Shown: positions 16,839 to 25,615, numbered from the stretch's first letter. The stretch is 55,466 nucleotides of DNA from an archaeon 13_2_20CM_2_53_6 (GCA_001915065.1 MNDT01000062.1:1-55466); one strand, 5' to 3'. Numbers and translations: made by a program. The notes: a model not told the origin generated them from the sequence alone.

Positions 16839-17801
16839 TTGGATAGGTGCGAAGCATGTGAAAGGATTTCCGCATGTACGGTCTGCGGGCACCGCGTGAC
16901 AGGGTTCGACCATATCGGAGTTCGCGCTTCCACTTCACGACGAGAAGAGACGGCCTCGGGATCAGGTCGACCCCGGGTTACCAGTGGATCGGGTGTGTGG
17001 CACTTTGCTCGTCCTTGTGGCCACAGATCAAGTTCTGCTGCCGGTTCTCCTCGGGTCAAATACAATGGAGGCCCGCTCTGGAAGACTGGCTATACTTGGC
17101 AGAGTGTTTACTGGGGTACCTACTTCACGACTCCAAGCGGTTCATCCTGGGTTAAGCGAGTTGACGATGCGGTTCTGAACATTGAAACGGACAAGGCCTA
17201 TTCGGGTGGACTTTCTGAGTACAATGTTGGAATAGGCAGGGTCATACCTCACACTATCATCAAAACTAGCCCACCTGGGAGATTATCAGACTTGCAGATC
17301 AAACAGGCCCTCACAGGCTGGATCAGCCAAGGAGCAGTCTCGAGCCTCGGAACTGAGGGGGCCTACAACATATTCCTACCACCCGGCGTCACGGTCTCCC
17401 TATCACCCCTTGAAGCGTCTTGCAAGGTCTTCTGCGACTACCACAATACTGTCAACAATGCGAAGGGACCCTTCTACACGGTCGAACCATACCCCTGCCC
17501 TCAAGGCTGCAATCAATGCACCAGCGACCCGTTCGACACCCTCACCCAAGGGTTATCCGAGGAGATTGTGGAGCTCAAGACGGACATGGATCCCGGGACG
17601 GGATGGGTTATCGGAAACGAAGAACTCTGTGACTATTGCAACACCAAGTTTGTCTGCAACAGAATCAGCACCGGCGAATACGTCAACGCCTGGTACGACA
17701 AGGGAAAGAACGCCTGCTGGAAGGGACCCGCCGGTCAGGGTTCAGAGCTGCTCTCGTCCGACCTTGACACAAACAGGGCTCGGGTCGGAACAGGCTCTTG
17801 A
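16839..17801 (+). CDS. EXORDIUM/phosphate-induced-like extracellular protein, N-terminus doubtful
   Basis: From about residue 70 the protein resembles the EXORDIUM (phosphate-induced protein 1) type: YNGGPLW, then QSVYWGTYF, YNVGIG, a cysteine cluster FCDYH...CPQGCNQC and an end with YVNAWYDKGKNACW. Such proteins are normally exported, but the first 70 residues in this frame are polar and lack a signal peptide. A hydrophobic leader-like peptide (CGTLLVLVATDQVLLPVLLG) is encoded in another frame from GTG 16984. This suggests a single-base frameshift near 17045-17075 and a true start at about 16984. Eight cysteines would suit disulfide bonds outside the cell. Family assignment is by pattern only. 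Confidence 0.5.
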   Translation: MDRCEACERISACTVCGHRVTGFDHIGVRASTSRREETASGSGRPRVTSGSGVWHFARPCGHRSSSAAGSPRVKYNGGPLWKTGYTWQSVYWGTYFTTPSGSSWVKRVDDAVLNIETDKAYSGGLSEYNVGIGRVIPHTIIKTSPPGRLSDLQIKQALTGWISQGAVSSLGTEGAYNIFLPPGVTVSLSPLEASCKVFCDYHNTVNNAKGPFYTVEPYPCPQGCNQCTSDPFDTLTQGLSEEIVELKTDMDPGTGWVIGNEELCDYCNTKFVCNRISTGEYVNAWYDKGKNACWKGPAGQGSELLSSDLDTNRARVGTGS

Positions 17802-17856
17802 GGATACGATCGCGTTCGAATCCATCAACGGTTAAATCACGACCGTCAACCATCAT

Positions 17857-18051
17857 GTGTCCGTGAAAGAGCGAAGAAAGACCCTTCCACCAAAGCTCAA
17901 GCAAATATCCGATGGAATAAACGACGCCATCCAGGAAGCAAAGAGAATACGTGAAATGTCGATCCAGGAAGAGGTCGTGCAAGAGCTGGATAAAGTCAAC
18001 ACGACTTTAGAAGAGGCCAAGAAGCAGATCTCGAAAATAATGGAACTCTAG
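17857..18051 (+). CDS. Small coiled-coil protein
   Basis: A 64-residue, highly charged protein predicted as one or two amphipathic helices (LKQISDGINDAIQEAKRIRE, then VVQELDKVNTTLEEAKKQI) with heptad-like spacing of I, L and V. The start is GTG (17857). No family recognised. It may form a dimeric coiled coil or partner another helical protein; no neighbour suggests which. Confidence 0.45.
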   Translation: MSVKERRKTLPPKLKQISDGINDAIQEAKRIREMSIQEEVVQELDKVNTTLEEAKKQISKIMEL

Positions 18052-18144
18052 GGTGCACTACAGAGGGCTGTAGGACGGACCGACCTGAGCCCTAAGCCCA
18101 TGGCGTTTTCTACTCAGACAGCTTGCCCGATCTCCTAGTCGTAC

Positions 18145-19458
18145 TCAGAACTTGAGCTTCTCCCGGTACGCTGGCAAGTCTAGAAATCCATGTCCAGAGA
18201 CATTGAACGCTATGACCTTCTCCAAGTTCCTTCGCTTGCATTCTAGAGCCTGGTCTATCGCAGCTCGTATGGCATAGGCGGACTCGGGAGCAGGCAGAAA
18301 CCCTTCAACCTGGACGAAAGTCTTAGCCGCTTCAAACACAACTCGTTCATCGTCGGGGTATGCCACAGCCTCCACGTGTCCGAGATGCTTGAGGTAGCTG
18401 ATCAGAGGAGCAGCCGCATGATACCGGAGCCCATCCGCTTTGATTGGAGTCATTTCAGTCTGGTGGCCGAGAGTGAACATCTTCAACAACGGAGTCTTCT
18501 CTGCATGGTCGCCATAGTCGTACCTGTACTCGCCCTTGGAAAGGTTAGGCGCCGAGGATGATTGCGCAGCGAGGAATCTGCACTCTCGCTTCCCCCTCAC
18601 AACCTCTCCCGCGAAGGGAAGGATGAAGCCTCCGAAGTTGCTGCCTCCTCCTAGGCAGCCGATCATAATATCAGGCTTCTCGTCGATCAGGTCAAACTGT
18701 TTCATCGTCTCTAGCCCGATGATCGACTGGTGAATCAGCACATGATTGAGCACGCTCCCCAGGCAGTATGCATAACCTGGGTTCTGTTCGGCATACTCCA
18801 ATCCCTCCGAGACTGCTATGCCCAGACTGCCAGCCTGACCAGCATTCTTCTGTAACAGATCCCGACCAACAGACGTTTCGCTGCTCGGAGAAGCGAATAC
18901 CTTCCCTCCATAGAGGCGCATGAGCGCTCTTCGGTCCGGTTTCCAGTCGTAGACTGACCGGACCCAGAAAATCACACATTTGAGACCCTGAAGACTCGTA
19001 GCGTAGGCTAGTGCTGTCCCCCACTGGCCCGCACCAGTCTCGGTCGAGACACCGACAAGCCCCTCTTCTGCCGCATAGTAGGCCTGAGCGAGAGCAGTAT
19101 TGACCTTGTGCGACCCGGTGGGAGAGAGATCCTCCCTCTTGTAGTAGAGCCGCGCAGGGGTTTTGAGATACTTTTCGAGCCGTCGTGCACGGTAGAGGGG
19201 CCGAGGCCGCCCGGCCTGACGATAAAGGTCCTGAACGTCGCTGGGAATAGAGATCCACCTATCGGTCGAAGTCTCCTGCTGAAGGCAGTGTTTCAGGAGG
19301 ACCTTCGAGAGGAACTCAAGCCGGGAGGGACCCTCATCCGGATCCTTGGGTCGCGGAAAATCTCCGGGAAGATCTGCAAGAATGTTATACCAAGAACCTG
19401 GAAGGTCGTCGGGGTTGAGAACAACCTGGTCTCGCGCCTTTACTAGGGCCTTTTGCAA
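18145..19458 (-). CDS. trpB2: TrpB2-type tryptophan synthase beta chain
   Basis: A 437-residue PLP enzyme of the TrpB2 subgroup, recognisable by the longer N-terminal region (WYNILADLPGDFPRPKDP) and an extra internal segment around VRSVYDWKPDRRALMRLYGG. The PLP lysine is in GSHKVNTA, followed by ETGAGQWG and the phosphate-binding GCLGGGSNFGG. It makes tryptophan from indole and serine; TrpB2 enzymes often work without TrpA and may act in indole salvage. No trpA or other trp gene is adjacent, which supports such a stand-alone role. The ATG-type start at 19458 matches the family N-terminus. Confidence 0.93.
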   Translation of the reverse strand: MQKALVKARDQVVLNPDDLPGSWYNILADLPGDFPRPKDPDEGPSRLEFLSKVLLKHCLQQETSTDRWISIPSDVQDLYRQAGRPRPLYRARRLEKYLKTPARLYYKREDLSPTGSHKVNTALAQAYYAAEEGLVGVSTETGAGQWGTALAYATSLQGLKCVIFWVRSVYDWKPDRRALMRLYGGKVFASPSSETSVGRDLLQKNAGQAGSLGIAVSEGLEYAEQNPGYAYCLGSVLNHVLIHQSIIGLETMKQFDLIDEKPDIMIGCLGGGSNFGGFILPFAGEVVRGKRECRFLAAQSSSAPNLSKGEYRYDYGDHAEKTPLLKMFTLGHQTEMTPIKADGLRYHAAAPLISYLKHLGHVEAVAYPDDERVVFEAAKTFVQVEGFLPAPESAYAIRAAIDQALECKRRNLEKVIAFNVSGHGFLDLPAYREKLKF

Positions 19459-19518
19459 CTCAGTAACCGGGCTCTCTTGAGCAAGCCGAGAATTAAGCCT
19501 TCAAAAAGACGCTGAGTC

Positions 19519-20094
19519 TCACCAATGCTGGGAGTGAACCACCTGGCTCAAAGGTCGTCTTCCACGATCAAGCGATGGCGATGGAACATGTCTATCATAG
19601 TCAGGGTACCCAATTGAGATCACTCCCACCGGGACGAAATCATCTGGAATCCCCAGTTCCTTTCTGAGAAGGTCGGGTCTGAACGCGCCTGCCAGATAGG
19701 CCGCCAAGCCCTCGTCAACGACGGCAAGAAGGACGAGTAGCGAAGCACAGCCAGCGTCAAAGTACCAGTAGGGTACAGGCCATTCAATCTCAGTGCCGTT
19801 CGGGCGGATCTTGTCAGGCTCATGATACCTATCATGGTAGAGCTTCTCACTAACACAAGGCACCATCAGCACCGGAGCGTCTCCCCGGAGCCTGTTCAAT
19901 TCTCGAATTCTGCGGACCCGCTCAGGCTCAGTCACGACGATAAAGGCCATGCCCTGGCTGAAACCAGCGCTTGGATAGTGCTGCGCCAGTTCAACTATAC
20001 GACCGACCTTTTCCTCTGGAACAGGCAACGGTTTGAACGCTCGGATCATCCGCCTCTTCCGAACCACCCGTTCGAATTCCATGCGACTGCCCAT
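19519..20094 (-). CDS. Nitroreductase-family FMN oxidoreductase
   Basis: A 191-residue protein with the nitroreductase start (FERVVRKRRMIRAFKPLPVP) whose arginines bind the FMN phosphate, the PSAGFSQGM segment that covers the flavin, and a C-terminal VGVISIGYPD near the flavin ring. Such dimeric enzymes reduce nitro groups, quinones or dehalogenate substrates with NAD(P)H. The true start may be the fifth codon (MEFERV, 20082). It follows trpB2 downstream of a 60-bp gap on the same strand, so it would be transcribed first. Confidence 0.85.
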   Translation of the reverse strand: MGSRMEFERVVRKRRMIRAFKPLPVPEEKVGRIVELAQHYPSAGFSQGMAFIVVTEPERVRRIRELNRLRGDAPVLMVPCVSEKLYHDRYHEPDKIRPNGTEIEWPVPYWYFDAGCASLLVLLAVVDEGLAAYLAGAFRPDLLRKELGIPDDFVPVGVISIGYPDYDRHVPSPSLDRGRRPLSQVVHSQHW

Positions 20095-20138
20095 CGAGGA
20101 ACCCTCTTGAAAAGAATGCTCTGAAAGAATTCGCGCGT

Positions 20139-20309
20139 CTAGCCTGTTCTTGCCGCCGCCTCTTCGCTAGTCCCGGGCATCTGCCCGATCGACTTACGCG
20201 GGAAGCTTAGCACTCGGCCGTGCGCTTTCATAATGTGCTCCCGCAACTGCTCCTCAGACTCTATGAACTGCAGAAAGGCGGAATCGCAGTAGGGACACGT
20301 ATACTTCAT
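20139..20309 (-). CDS. 56-residue C2H2 zinc-finger protein
   Basis: MKYTCPYCDSAFLQFIES begins a single classical finger, completed by LREHIMKAH: two Cys two apart, then two His four apart, then a short basic and disordered tail. The start ATG is at 20309 and the stop at 20139-20141. C2H2 fingers of this size occur in archaea and may bind DNA or protein; nothing here shows the target. It stands alone upstream of the nitroreductase. Confidence 0.55.
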   Translation of the reverse strand: MKYTCPYCDSAFLQFIESEEQLREHIMKAHGRVLSFPRKSIGQMPGTSEEAAARTG

Positions 20310-20385
20310 ACGACTGGACTAGCAATAGCCTAATGAGACCGTTAAGCATTACTCTCCACGAAGTGCCCAACCTAGACACGAAGAG

Positions 20386-20613
20386 TCAATCCCGTTCTTT
20401 TTCCAGCTTCTCGACTGGTCGCTGCCGACGCTGAAACGCAGAGAGACCTACAAGGATCGCTGCAGCTTCTGCAAAGGCGACGAGAACGAGCACAGATCCT
20501 GCAAGCGTGACTTTGAAGCCGGAGGACAAGGCTCCCAATAGGCCCCCGATTCCAATAAGCAGAACAAACGCGAGCGTCAGACTCCGGGATGAATTGTTGT
20601 GCTTCCGGAACAT
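20386..20613 (-). CDS. Small two-helix membrane protein
   Basis: A 75-residue protein with two hydrophobic segments rich in Gly, Ala and Leu (LAFVLLIGIGGLLGALSSG and LAGSVLVLVAFAEAAAILVG) followed by a charged end. It starts MFRKHNNSSRS, positive before the first helix, so both ends are likely cytoplasmic. Divergent from ada with about 105 bp between. No family recognised. Confidence 0.5.
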   Translation of the reverse strand: MFRKHNNSSRSLTLAFVLLIGIGGLLGALSSGFKVTLAGSVLVLVAFAEAAAILVGLSAFQRRQRPVEKLEKERD

Positions 20614-20693
20614 TCCCTTGTTGGAATCTGGAGATAGCTGCTCCTAATAGAAAAGAGTCGTCTACCTTTGTCCCTGCAAAAGATTCCAATCCC

Positions 20694-20700
20694 CTTAAAT
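20694..20700 (+). promoter_or_regulatory. TATA box upstream of ada
   Basis: CTTAAAT is centred 23-27 bp before the ATG at 20720, so the message would start at or next to the start codon. Confidence 0.45.
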
Positions 20701-20719
20701 TCGATCCATTATAGCAGAG

Positions 20720-21922
20720 ATGTTTCCTCTAGGACGCCGGCTCTCTTGTTTCCGGCCTAAATTCGAGCGCAAGATTCGGAGTCAAAGTACTTATTCGAAG
20801 CAGGAAAGATTGTCTCTCATGTTGAATACCCAGCAGACAAATTTTGAGCTGGAGGATGTTGCCAGGAACCGTCAAGGCCTGGCATCGGAAGCTGACAAGT
20901 GGAAGGCGATTCTCGCTAGAGATAAGACCCAAGACGGGACATTCGTTTTTGGAGTCCGTTCGACAGGAATCTACTGCAAACCTTCGTGTCCAGCCAGACA
21001 CCCTCACATTGAACAGGTTGTATTCTTCTCTGGACCCGGCGAGGCGGAACAGTCCGGATTCCGAGCGTGCAAACGATGCCGTCCTAGAGAGCAGAGGAGT
21101 TCACAAAGAACAGAACTGGTCCAACGGGTCTGCGAATTCATAGAACACCACCTAGACGAGAAACTGACTCTCACCAACCTCAGTCGAGAGGCAAGTCTAA
21201 GCCCATTCCATTTCCAGCGGACCTTCAAGAGAATCCTCGGAATCTCCCCCCGCCAGTACATAGAAGCCCGACGCCTCGAGAAGGTCAGAAGATCCCTGAG
21301 ACGTGGCGAGACCGTGACCGACGCCCTCTACGGAGCCGGCTTCACTTCTAGGGGTAGACTCTACGAAAAGTCTCCGGCCCAGCTCGGGGTCAACCCGGGC
21401 ACATTCAGAAGAGGCGGTGAAGGACTGTCGATACACTATACGATCATAGACTCTCCAATAGGACGGCTACTGCTAGGAGCAACCGGGACGGGAATATGCG
21501 CCGTCTGCATTGGTGCCTCAGACGAAGCTGTCGAAGCCGCGCTGAAGGAGGACTACTATGCCGCGGACCTATACCGAAACGATCGTCAGATGAAGAGGTG
21601 GGCCGAGGAATTCGCAAAGTACTTTGACGGCAGAGAGTTCCCGGCGGGCTTGCCAATAGATGTACAGGCAACGGCCTTTCAATGGAGAGTCTGGAAACAG
21701 ATCCAGGCCATACCATACGGCAAGACCTCCACCTATAGCGAGATCGCCGAGACACTTGGCAAACCCCGGGCAGTTCGGGCAGTTGCCAATGCATGCGCCA
21801 GCAACCATGTGGCAATCCTGATCCCGTGCCATAGAGTCGTTGGAAAGAAAGGCGACCTCCGAGGCTATCGATGGGGAGTCAAGAGAAAACAAACACTGCT
21901 TTCCCTAGAAGGACATCGCTGA
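20720..21922 (+). CDS. ada: Ada-type DNA alkylation repair protein and activator
   Basis: A three-part protein like bacterial Ada: an N-terminal methylphosphotriester-DNA methyltransferase domain with four zinc/methyl-acceptor cysteines (C86, C90, C117, C120 in GIYCKPSC and CKRC), an AraC-type helix-turn-helix (about 130-215, LTNLSREASLSPFHFQRTFK), and a C-terminal O6-methylguanine methyltransferase with the acceptor C370 in IPCHRV. It removes methyl groups from DNA irreversibly and, once methylated, activates transcription. This architecture is bacterial, suggesting lateral transfer. The first 33 residues are not typical; the ATG at 20819 (MLNTQQT) is an alternative start. Confidence 0.93.
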   Translation: MFPLGRRLSCFRPKFERKIRSQSTYSKQERLSLMLNTQQTNFELEDVARNRQGLASEADKWKAILARDKTQDGTFVFGVRSTGIYCKPSCPARHPHIEQVVFFSGPGEAEQSGFRACKRCRPREQRSSQRTELVQRVCEFIEHHLDEKLTLTNLSREASLSPFHFQRTFKRILGISPRQYIEARRLEKVRRSLRRGETVTDALYGAGFTSRGRLYEKSPAQLGVNPGTFRRGGEGLSIHYTIIDSPIGRLLLGATGTGICAVCIGASDEAVEAALKEDYYAADLYRNDRQMKRWAEEFAKYFDGREFPAGLPIDVQATAFQWRVWKQIQAIPYGKTSTYSEIAETLGKPRAVRAVANACASNHVAILIPCHRVVGKKGDLRGYRWGVKRKQTLLSLEGHR

Positions 21923-22251
21923 GACTGACCTCAATACTCTACAACCTACGAGACGGCACCTGTCAAGCTGTTCCGGGGCTTACTGTTACCATTCACGGTT
22001 ACCAAACCCGTTACCATCCAAGAAATCTCAAAAGCGTTAATCCTCGCGACACGAGAGTGCGACCTTGAAAGATCTAGCATAGCGAAATCCTCCTCAAAAG
22101 AGAAGACTATCAATTTCAATCCCCGAGTACGCCTAGTAGGACACTTTCGCCGAACAGCCGGGAGGTTACCAGCCAACTTCGCTCCCAGCCCAGCCGGCAG
22201 CTCACACTTATCACGCGGCAACTATCCTCGGGCTCGACGGAGCAAGTCTGC
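21923..22251. other. Gap between ada and permease: three GTTACC iterons
   Basis: No gene seen. GTTACC occurs at 21985, 21998 and 22010, spaced 13 and 12 bp, about one helical turn apart. This is a possible operator for a protein that contacts one face of DNA. The rest is unremarkable. Confidence 0.4.
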
Positions 22252-23541
22252 TTGTCCAACCCGAACACTACTCTACGAAAGGCGGTGACAACCCGCTATG
22301 CGGTAGCCTTGTACATGAGCTCAGTCCTAGGCTCAGGAATCCTCGTCCTTCCCGGACTGGCCGCCCAGATAGCAGGACCCGCATCACTGATCGCCTGGGT
22401 CGGACTCTCGCTCGCGAGCTATCCGCTTGCCTACACTTTTGCCAGTCTTTCCACCCGTAGACCAGAATCCGGAGGGGTGTATGGCTTCGCCAGAGAGAGC
22501 TTTGGGCCTCGTGCGGCTAACGCCGTCAGCTGGCTCTTCATCATATGGTACATCTCCGGAGCACCCGTGGTCACTGTCATCGCAGCCTCCTACCTGGCCT
22601 ACGCTGTACCGATGAGCCGAACTCTCATCTACATAATCGCCGGGAGCATCATGCTAGCAGCGTTTCTCATCAACTATCGTGGGATAATCGTCAGCAGCAG
22701 AGTTCAGCTGGCAGTCATCACCGCTATCGTCGGACTGCTCGTCACTGCAGTAATAGCATCAGCACCATCCGTCAACAGCTCCAACTTCTCCCCCTTCTTC
22801 CCCCAAGGGCTATTACCCATCGGGGTCAGCGCCGCCCTCATCTTCTGGTCGTATCTGGGATACGAGAACGTTTCCAACGTGGCTGAGGAGTTCAAGAATC
22901 CCGAGAGAGACTTCCACCGAAGCATCCTCTACAGCGTAGCAATCATCAGCCTACTCTACACCTCCGTTGCAGTATCCGCCATCGGCACACAGGCCTACAA
23001 AGCAGGTGGAAACATAGCACCCTTCGCCGTCATGCTGTCCAACGCGCTAGGAACATATGGTGCGATCGGAACGGCAGTACTCGCCATCGTCATAATCTTC
23101 GGCACAGTCAACGTCTACACAACAGGCATATCGCGAGTCATCTACGCCACCGCCAAGGAAGGAGGGCTTCCGAGATTCCTCGACAAGGTCCACGCCCGGA
23201 CCCGGGTCCCGCACCGGACTCTAATGTTGCTACTGGGACTATCATGGCTCACACTCGCCCTATTCTACTTCCTAAATGTGGACCTAGCGAGTGAGCTGTT
23301 GATTCCTAGCGGAGCGGCTATACTCGTGTACGTTGTGGGATCAACGTCAGGCATCAGACTCTTGAAGGCCCGCGGCGTGAAGAGAACTTTTCCATGGATC
23401 TCGCTCCTGATCTCGATAATCATGATCCCCTTTGTTGGACTGTTAATCTTCATCAGTCTAGCATTCGCAGCCACTGGCTTCCTCTACAAGCGAGGCAAAC
23501 CCGAGCCGAGTGAACAAGCCAACGGACCCCGAATAGAATAA
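22252..23541 (+). CDS. APC-family amino acid/polyamine permease
   Basis: A 429-residue protein of about twelve hydrophobic helices. The first begins YMSSVLGSGILVLPGLAAQ, the unwound helix 1 motif (GSGIL) that binds the substrate amine and carboxylate in APC transporters. Helix 6 has WSYLGYENVSNVAEEFKNPE, also typical. It imports or exchanges amino acids across the cell membrane; substrate unknown. The TTG start at 22252 leaves a polar N-terminus (LRKAVTTRYAVAL). Upstream GTTACC repeats may control it. Confidence 0.9.
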   Translation: MSNPNTTLRKAVTTRYAVALYMSSVLGSGILVLPGLAAQIAGPASLIAWVGLSLASYPLAYTFASLSTRRPESGGVYGFARESFGPRAANAVSWLFIIWYISGAPVVTVIAASYLAYAVPMSRTLIYIIAGSIMLAAFLINYRGIIVSSRVQLAVITAIVGLLVTAVIASAPSVNSSNFSPFFPQGLLPIGVSAALIFWSYLGYENVSNVAEEFKNPERDFHRSILYSVAIISLLYTSVAVSAIGTQAYKAGGNIAPFAVMLSNALGTYGAIGTAVLAIVIIFGTVNVYTTGISRVIYATAKEGGLPRFLDKVHARTRVPHRTLMLLLGLSWLTLALFYFLNVDLASELLIPSGAAILVYVVGSTSGIRLLKARGVKRTFPWISLLISIIMIPFVGLLIFISLAFAATGFLYKRGKPEPSEQANGPRIE

Positions 23542-23566
23542 TAACAATCGGTTCTCAGTCCTCATC

Positions 23567-23865
23567 ATGGTCGTTGTAGTTTCAAACAGAATCCCCGTCA
23601 AAAAGGGCCACGAGGAAGAGTTCGAGCGCCGATGGAAAACCGAAAGTGGAGCATCGCTAACAGTCCAGGATTCATTCGGACCGAGGTCCTACGACCAGTC
23701 AAAGGCGAGAGTTACATCGTGGTCACGCACTGGCAGTCAATGAAGGAGTTCGAAGACTGGACTAACAGCGACGCGTTCATGGAATCCCATTCAAACGCGC
23801 CGCCACGCGAGGCCTTCTCCGGTCCCAGCCAATTGGAGATACACGAAGTAATAGCTGAACGATAG
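23567..23865 (+). pseudogene. ABM/HmoA-like monooxygenase, interrupted by a frameshift
   Basis: From the ATG at 23567 one frame encodes VVVVSNRIPVKKGHEEEFERRW, the first strand and helix of an antibiotic-biosynthesis-monooxygenase (heme-degrading HmoA-like) fold. The rest of the domain, with SPGFIRTEVLRPVKG, YIVVTHWQS and FEDWTNSDAF, is in another frame reached by a one-base change near 23625-23655. Together they give a normal-length (about 98 aa) protein. Either a base is missing in the assembly or the gene is decayed. The family acts on heme or aromatic substrates as dimers. Confidence 0.75.
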
Positions 23866-23920
23866 CTCGACCCTCGATGAGGATCTAACAGAAGAACAGA
23901 TCTACAGCCCCTCTGGCGAG

Positions 23921-25099
23921 GTGCAGCCCGTGAAGACGGACTTCTGCGTGCTAGGCGGAGGCATAATGGGTCTCGCCACAGCGTGCACCCTCAGCGAGAC
24001 GAGCGACTCCCAAGTCCTAGTCCTAGACCGACACGGAGTCGGAAGTGAATATTCCAGCTCGAACGACGTAAACCGAGTCTTCCGATACTCCTACGGAAGC
24101 GACCAGCTGTACACGAAAATGGCCGTTGAGAGCCAGAAGCTTTGGAGAAAGTTGGAAGAAGAATCGGGACAAGAGCTTCTCCTCCCGACGGGCCTTCTGC
24201 TTCTCCAAGGCGCAGACGAGAACGCCAACAGGTTCAACGAAGCCAGCTACAGAACTCTGTCGCACTTGAAACTGGGAGCGGATAGACTTGACAAGGAAGA
24301 CCTGAAGAAACGTTTTCCTCAGTTCAGATCTGAAGAAGCATTCTTCGACCCTCATGGCGGAGTCCTGTTAGCATCAAAGGCCCTTCTAGCACTCGAGTCT
24401 CTGGCCAAAGCTGCTGGTGTGAAGTTTCAACAAGGACAGGCTCGAGACATAGTCTTTGAAGAGCATCCTTACATTAAGATTGATACGCAAGAGAAGATTG
24501 AGTTTCGAAAACTCGTGGTCACTATTGGACCATGGTCCAATAGACTACTTAGAAACGGGCTCACCTCGATAAGACCGACGCGACAACAACTCGTCTACTT
24601 CAAGCCCCACGGAGGGCTAGACCATTTCCGCCCAAACTCATGCCCCGTCTTCTTCACCGACAGACATTACGGTCTGCCGGCAGCAGGCATCGATGCAGTC
24701 AAACTGTCACCAAAAGAGTTGTTTGAGTCAGTAGACCCTGAGTCGGCCAAGAGATCAGTTGACGATGAGCAGATCGTCGATTGTAGAGAGGCCTGCCGGA
24801 GGTTCGTCCCTGACCTTGCGGATGGCGAAGTTGTTCAGACCAAAGTCTGTCTTTATGATATGACAGAAAACTCGGACTTTGTAATGGACAAGGATCCAGA
24901 GCGAACCAACGTGGTCTACGGGTACGGCTTCTCAGGACACGGATTCAAGTTTGCACCGCTGATAGGAAAGCTGCTTGCCGAGCTCACACAAGACGAGAAA
25001 CCCGGCTTCAATCTGGAAAGATTCTCTATCCTCCCCGCCCGGAGAAGGACCCCGGCCCTAGGGGCTCACCTAGGCAAGGGCGAGTATAGTGGCCAGTAA
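23921..25099 (+). CDS. FAD-dependent amine oxidase, sarcosine-oxidase-like (DAO family)
   Basis: A 392-residue flavoprotein with the FAD-binding LGGGIMGLATACTL at residue 11, the VLDRHGVGSEYSSSNDVNRV region following the ADP-ribose, where monomeric sarcosine oxidases have a similar SS.D.R pattern, and the C-terminal GYGFSGHGFKFAPLIGKLLA that closes over the flavin. It likely oxidises N-methyl amino acids or similar amines, giving hydrogen peroxide. The GTG start (23921) is four residues before the first strand. It overlaps the gene at 25070 tail-to-tail by 30 bp. Confidence 0.88.
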   Translation: MQPVKTDFCVLGGGIMGLATACTLSETSDSQVLVLDRHGVGSEYSSSNDVNRVFRYSYGSDQLYTKMAVESQKLWRKLEEESGQELLLPTGLLLLQGADENANRFNEASYRTLSHLKLGADRLDKEDLKKRFPQFRSEEAFFDPHGGVLLASKALLALESLAKAAGVKFQQGQARDIVFEEHPYIKIDTQEKIEFRKLVVTIGPWSNRLLRNGLTSIRPTRQQLVYFKPHGGLDHFRPNSCPVFFTDRHYGLPAAGIDAVKLSPKELFESVDPESAKRSVDDEQIVDCREACRRFVPDLADGEVVQTKVCLYDMTENSDFVMDKDPERTNVVYGYGFSGHGFKFAPLIGKLLAELTQDEKPGFNLERFSILPARRRTPALGAHLGKGEYSGQ

Positions 25100-25465
25100 G
25101 ACAGCCACTGCCAGAGCCTCAACATGCATCCTCAGTGCCCTCCGTCGGTCGAGCTTCTTCCAATCCTCCGACCCGACTCTGTTCACAGTCTTAGACCGGT
25201 TGGATGCGAAGCCCATCGGCTCGTGGAAGTCATAGGTGCCACGGGCTGCGTGAAGGACACAAAACGACGTTGATCCCTCCAGAGCTGCCAACATCCCGGC
25301 ATACAATGGCAGAACGAGGGCAAGCCTGACTACCCAGACCACTTGGGTTAGGGCGGTTACTCCGAGAATTACCGATAGTGCGATAAGGACGGCTCCTGTG
25401 GAGAGCCGTATGGCCCTGCCCCGGCTACCAATGTTGCACTTTCCGGGGGTGTATTCGGGGGTCAT
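25070..25465 (-). CDS. DUF2892-like membrane protein
   Basis: Starts MTPEYTPGKCNIGSRGRAIR, then two hydrophobic helices and the segment GSTSFCVLHAARGTYDF, followed by a third helix at the C-terminus. The CNIG...RxIR start, short helical pair and FC-containing loop are like DUF2892/YgaP-type inner membrane proteins, which sometimes accompany rhodanese domains. Function unknown. ATG 25465 is chosen because a TATA element (25514-25521) shared with TFB gives a start near 25490; ATG 25501 is the alternative. Confidence 0.6.
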   Translation of the reverse strand: MTPEYTPGKCNIGSRGRAIRLSTGAVLIALSVILGVTALTQVVWVVRLALVLPLYAGMLAALEGSTSFCVLHAARGTYDFHEPMGFASNRSKTVNRVGSEDWKKLDRRRALRMHVEALAVAVLLATILALA

Positions 25466-25512
25466 TCCTGACCAGTTTTTACAGATAGTAACAAGCTTCA
25501 TTTGGGCCCCAT

Positions 25513-25521
25513 GGTATATAG
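25513..25521. promoter_or_regulatory. TATA element between the TFB and DUF2892-like genes
   Basis: GGTATATAG lies between the divergent genes. Symmetric enough to serve both strands. On the plus strand it predicts initiation near 25544, which excludes ATG 25502 and 25532 as TFB starts. Confidence 0.45.
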
Positions 25522-25615
25522 ATTGGCAGAGATGGCGGGCGCCTCCACCGTTACCGAGGAAAAGGATCAACTCGCCCCAGCCCAGACCCCGCAGACCTAC
25601 CCGGTCCAGGGACGG

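Noticed and set aside
16609-16938. Minus-strand frame across tRNA-Leu
   Set aside because: Antisense to the tRNA (GIRTHEGLR-like peptide), a common artefact.
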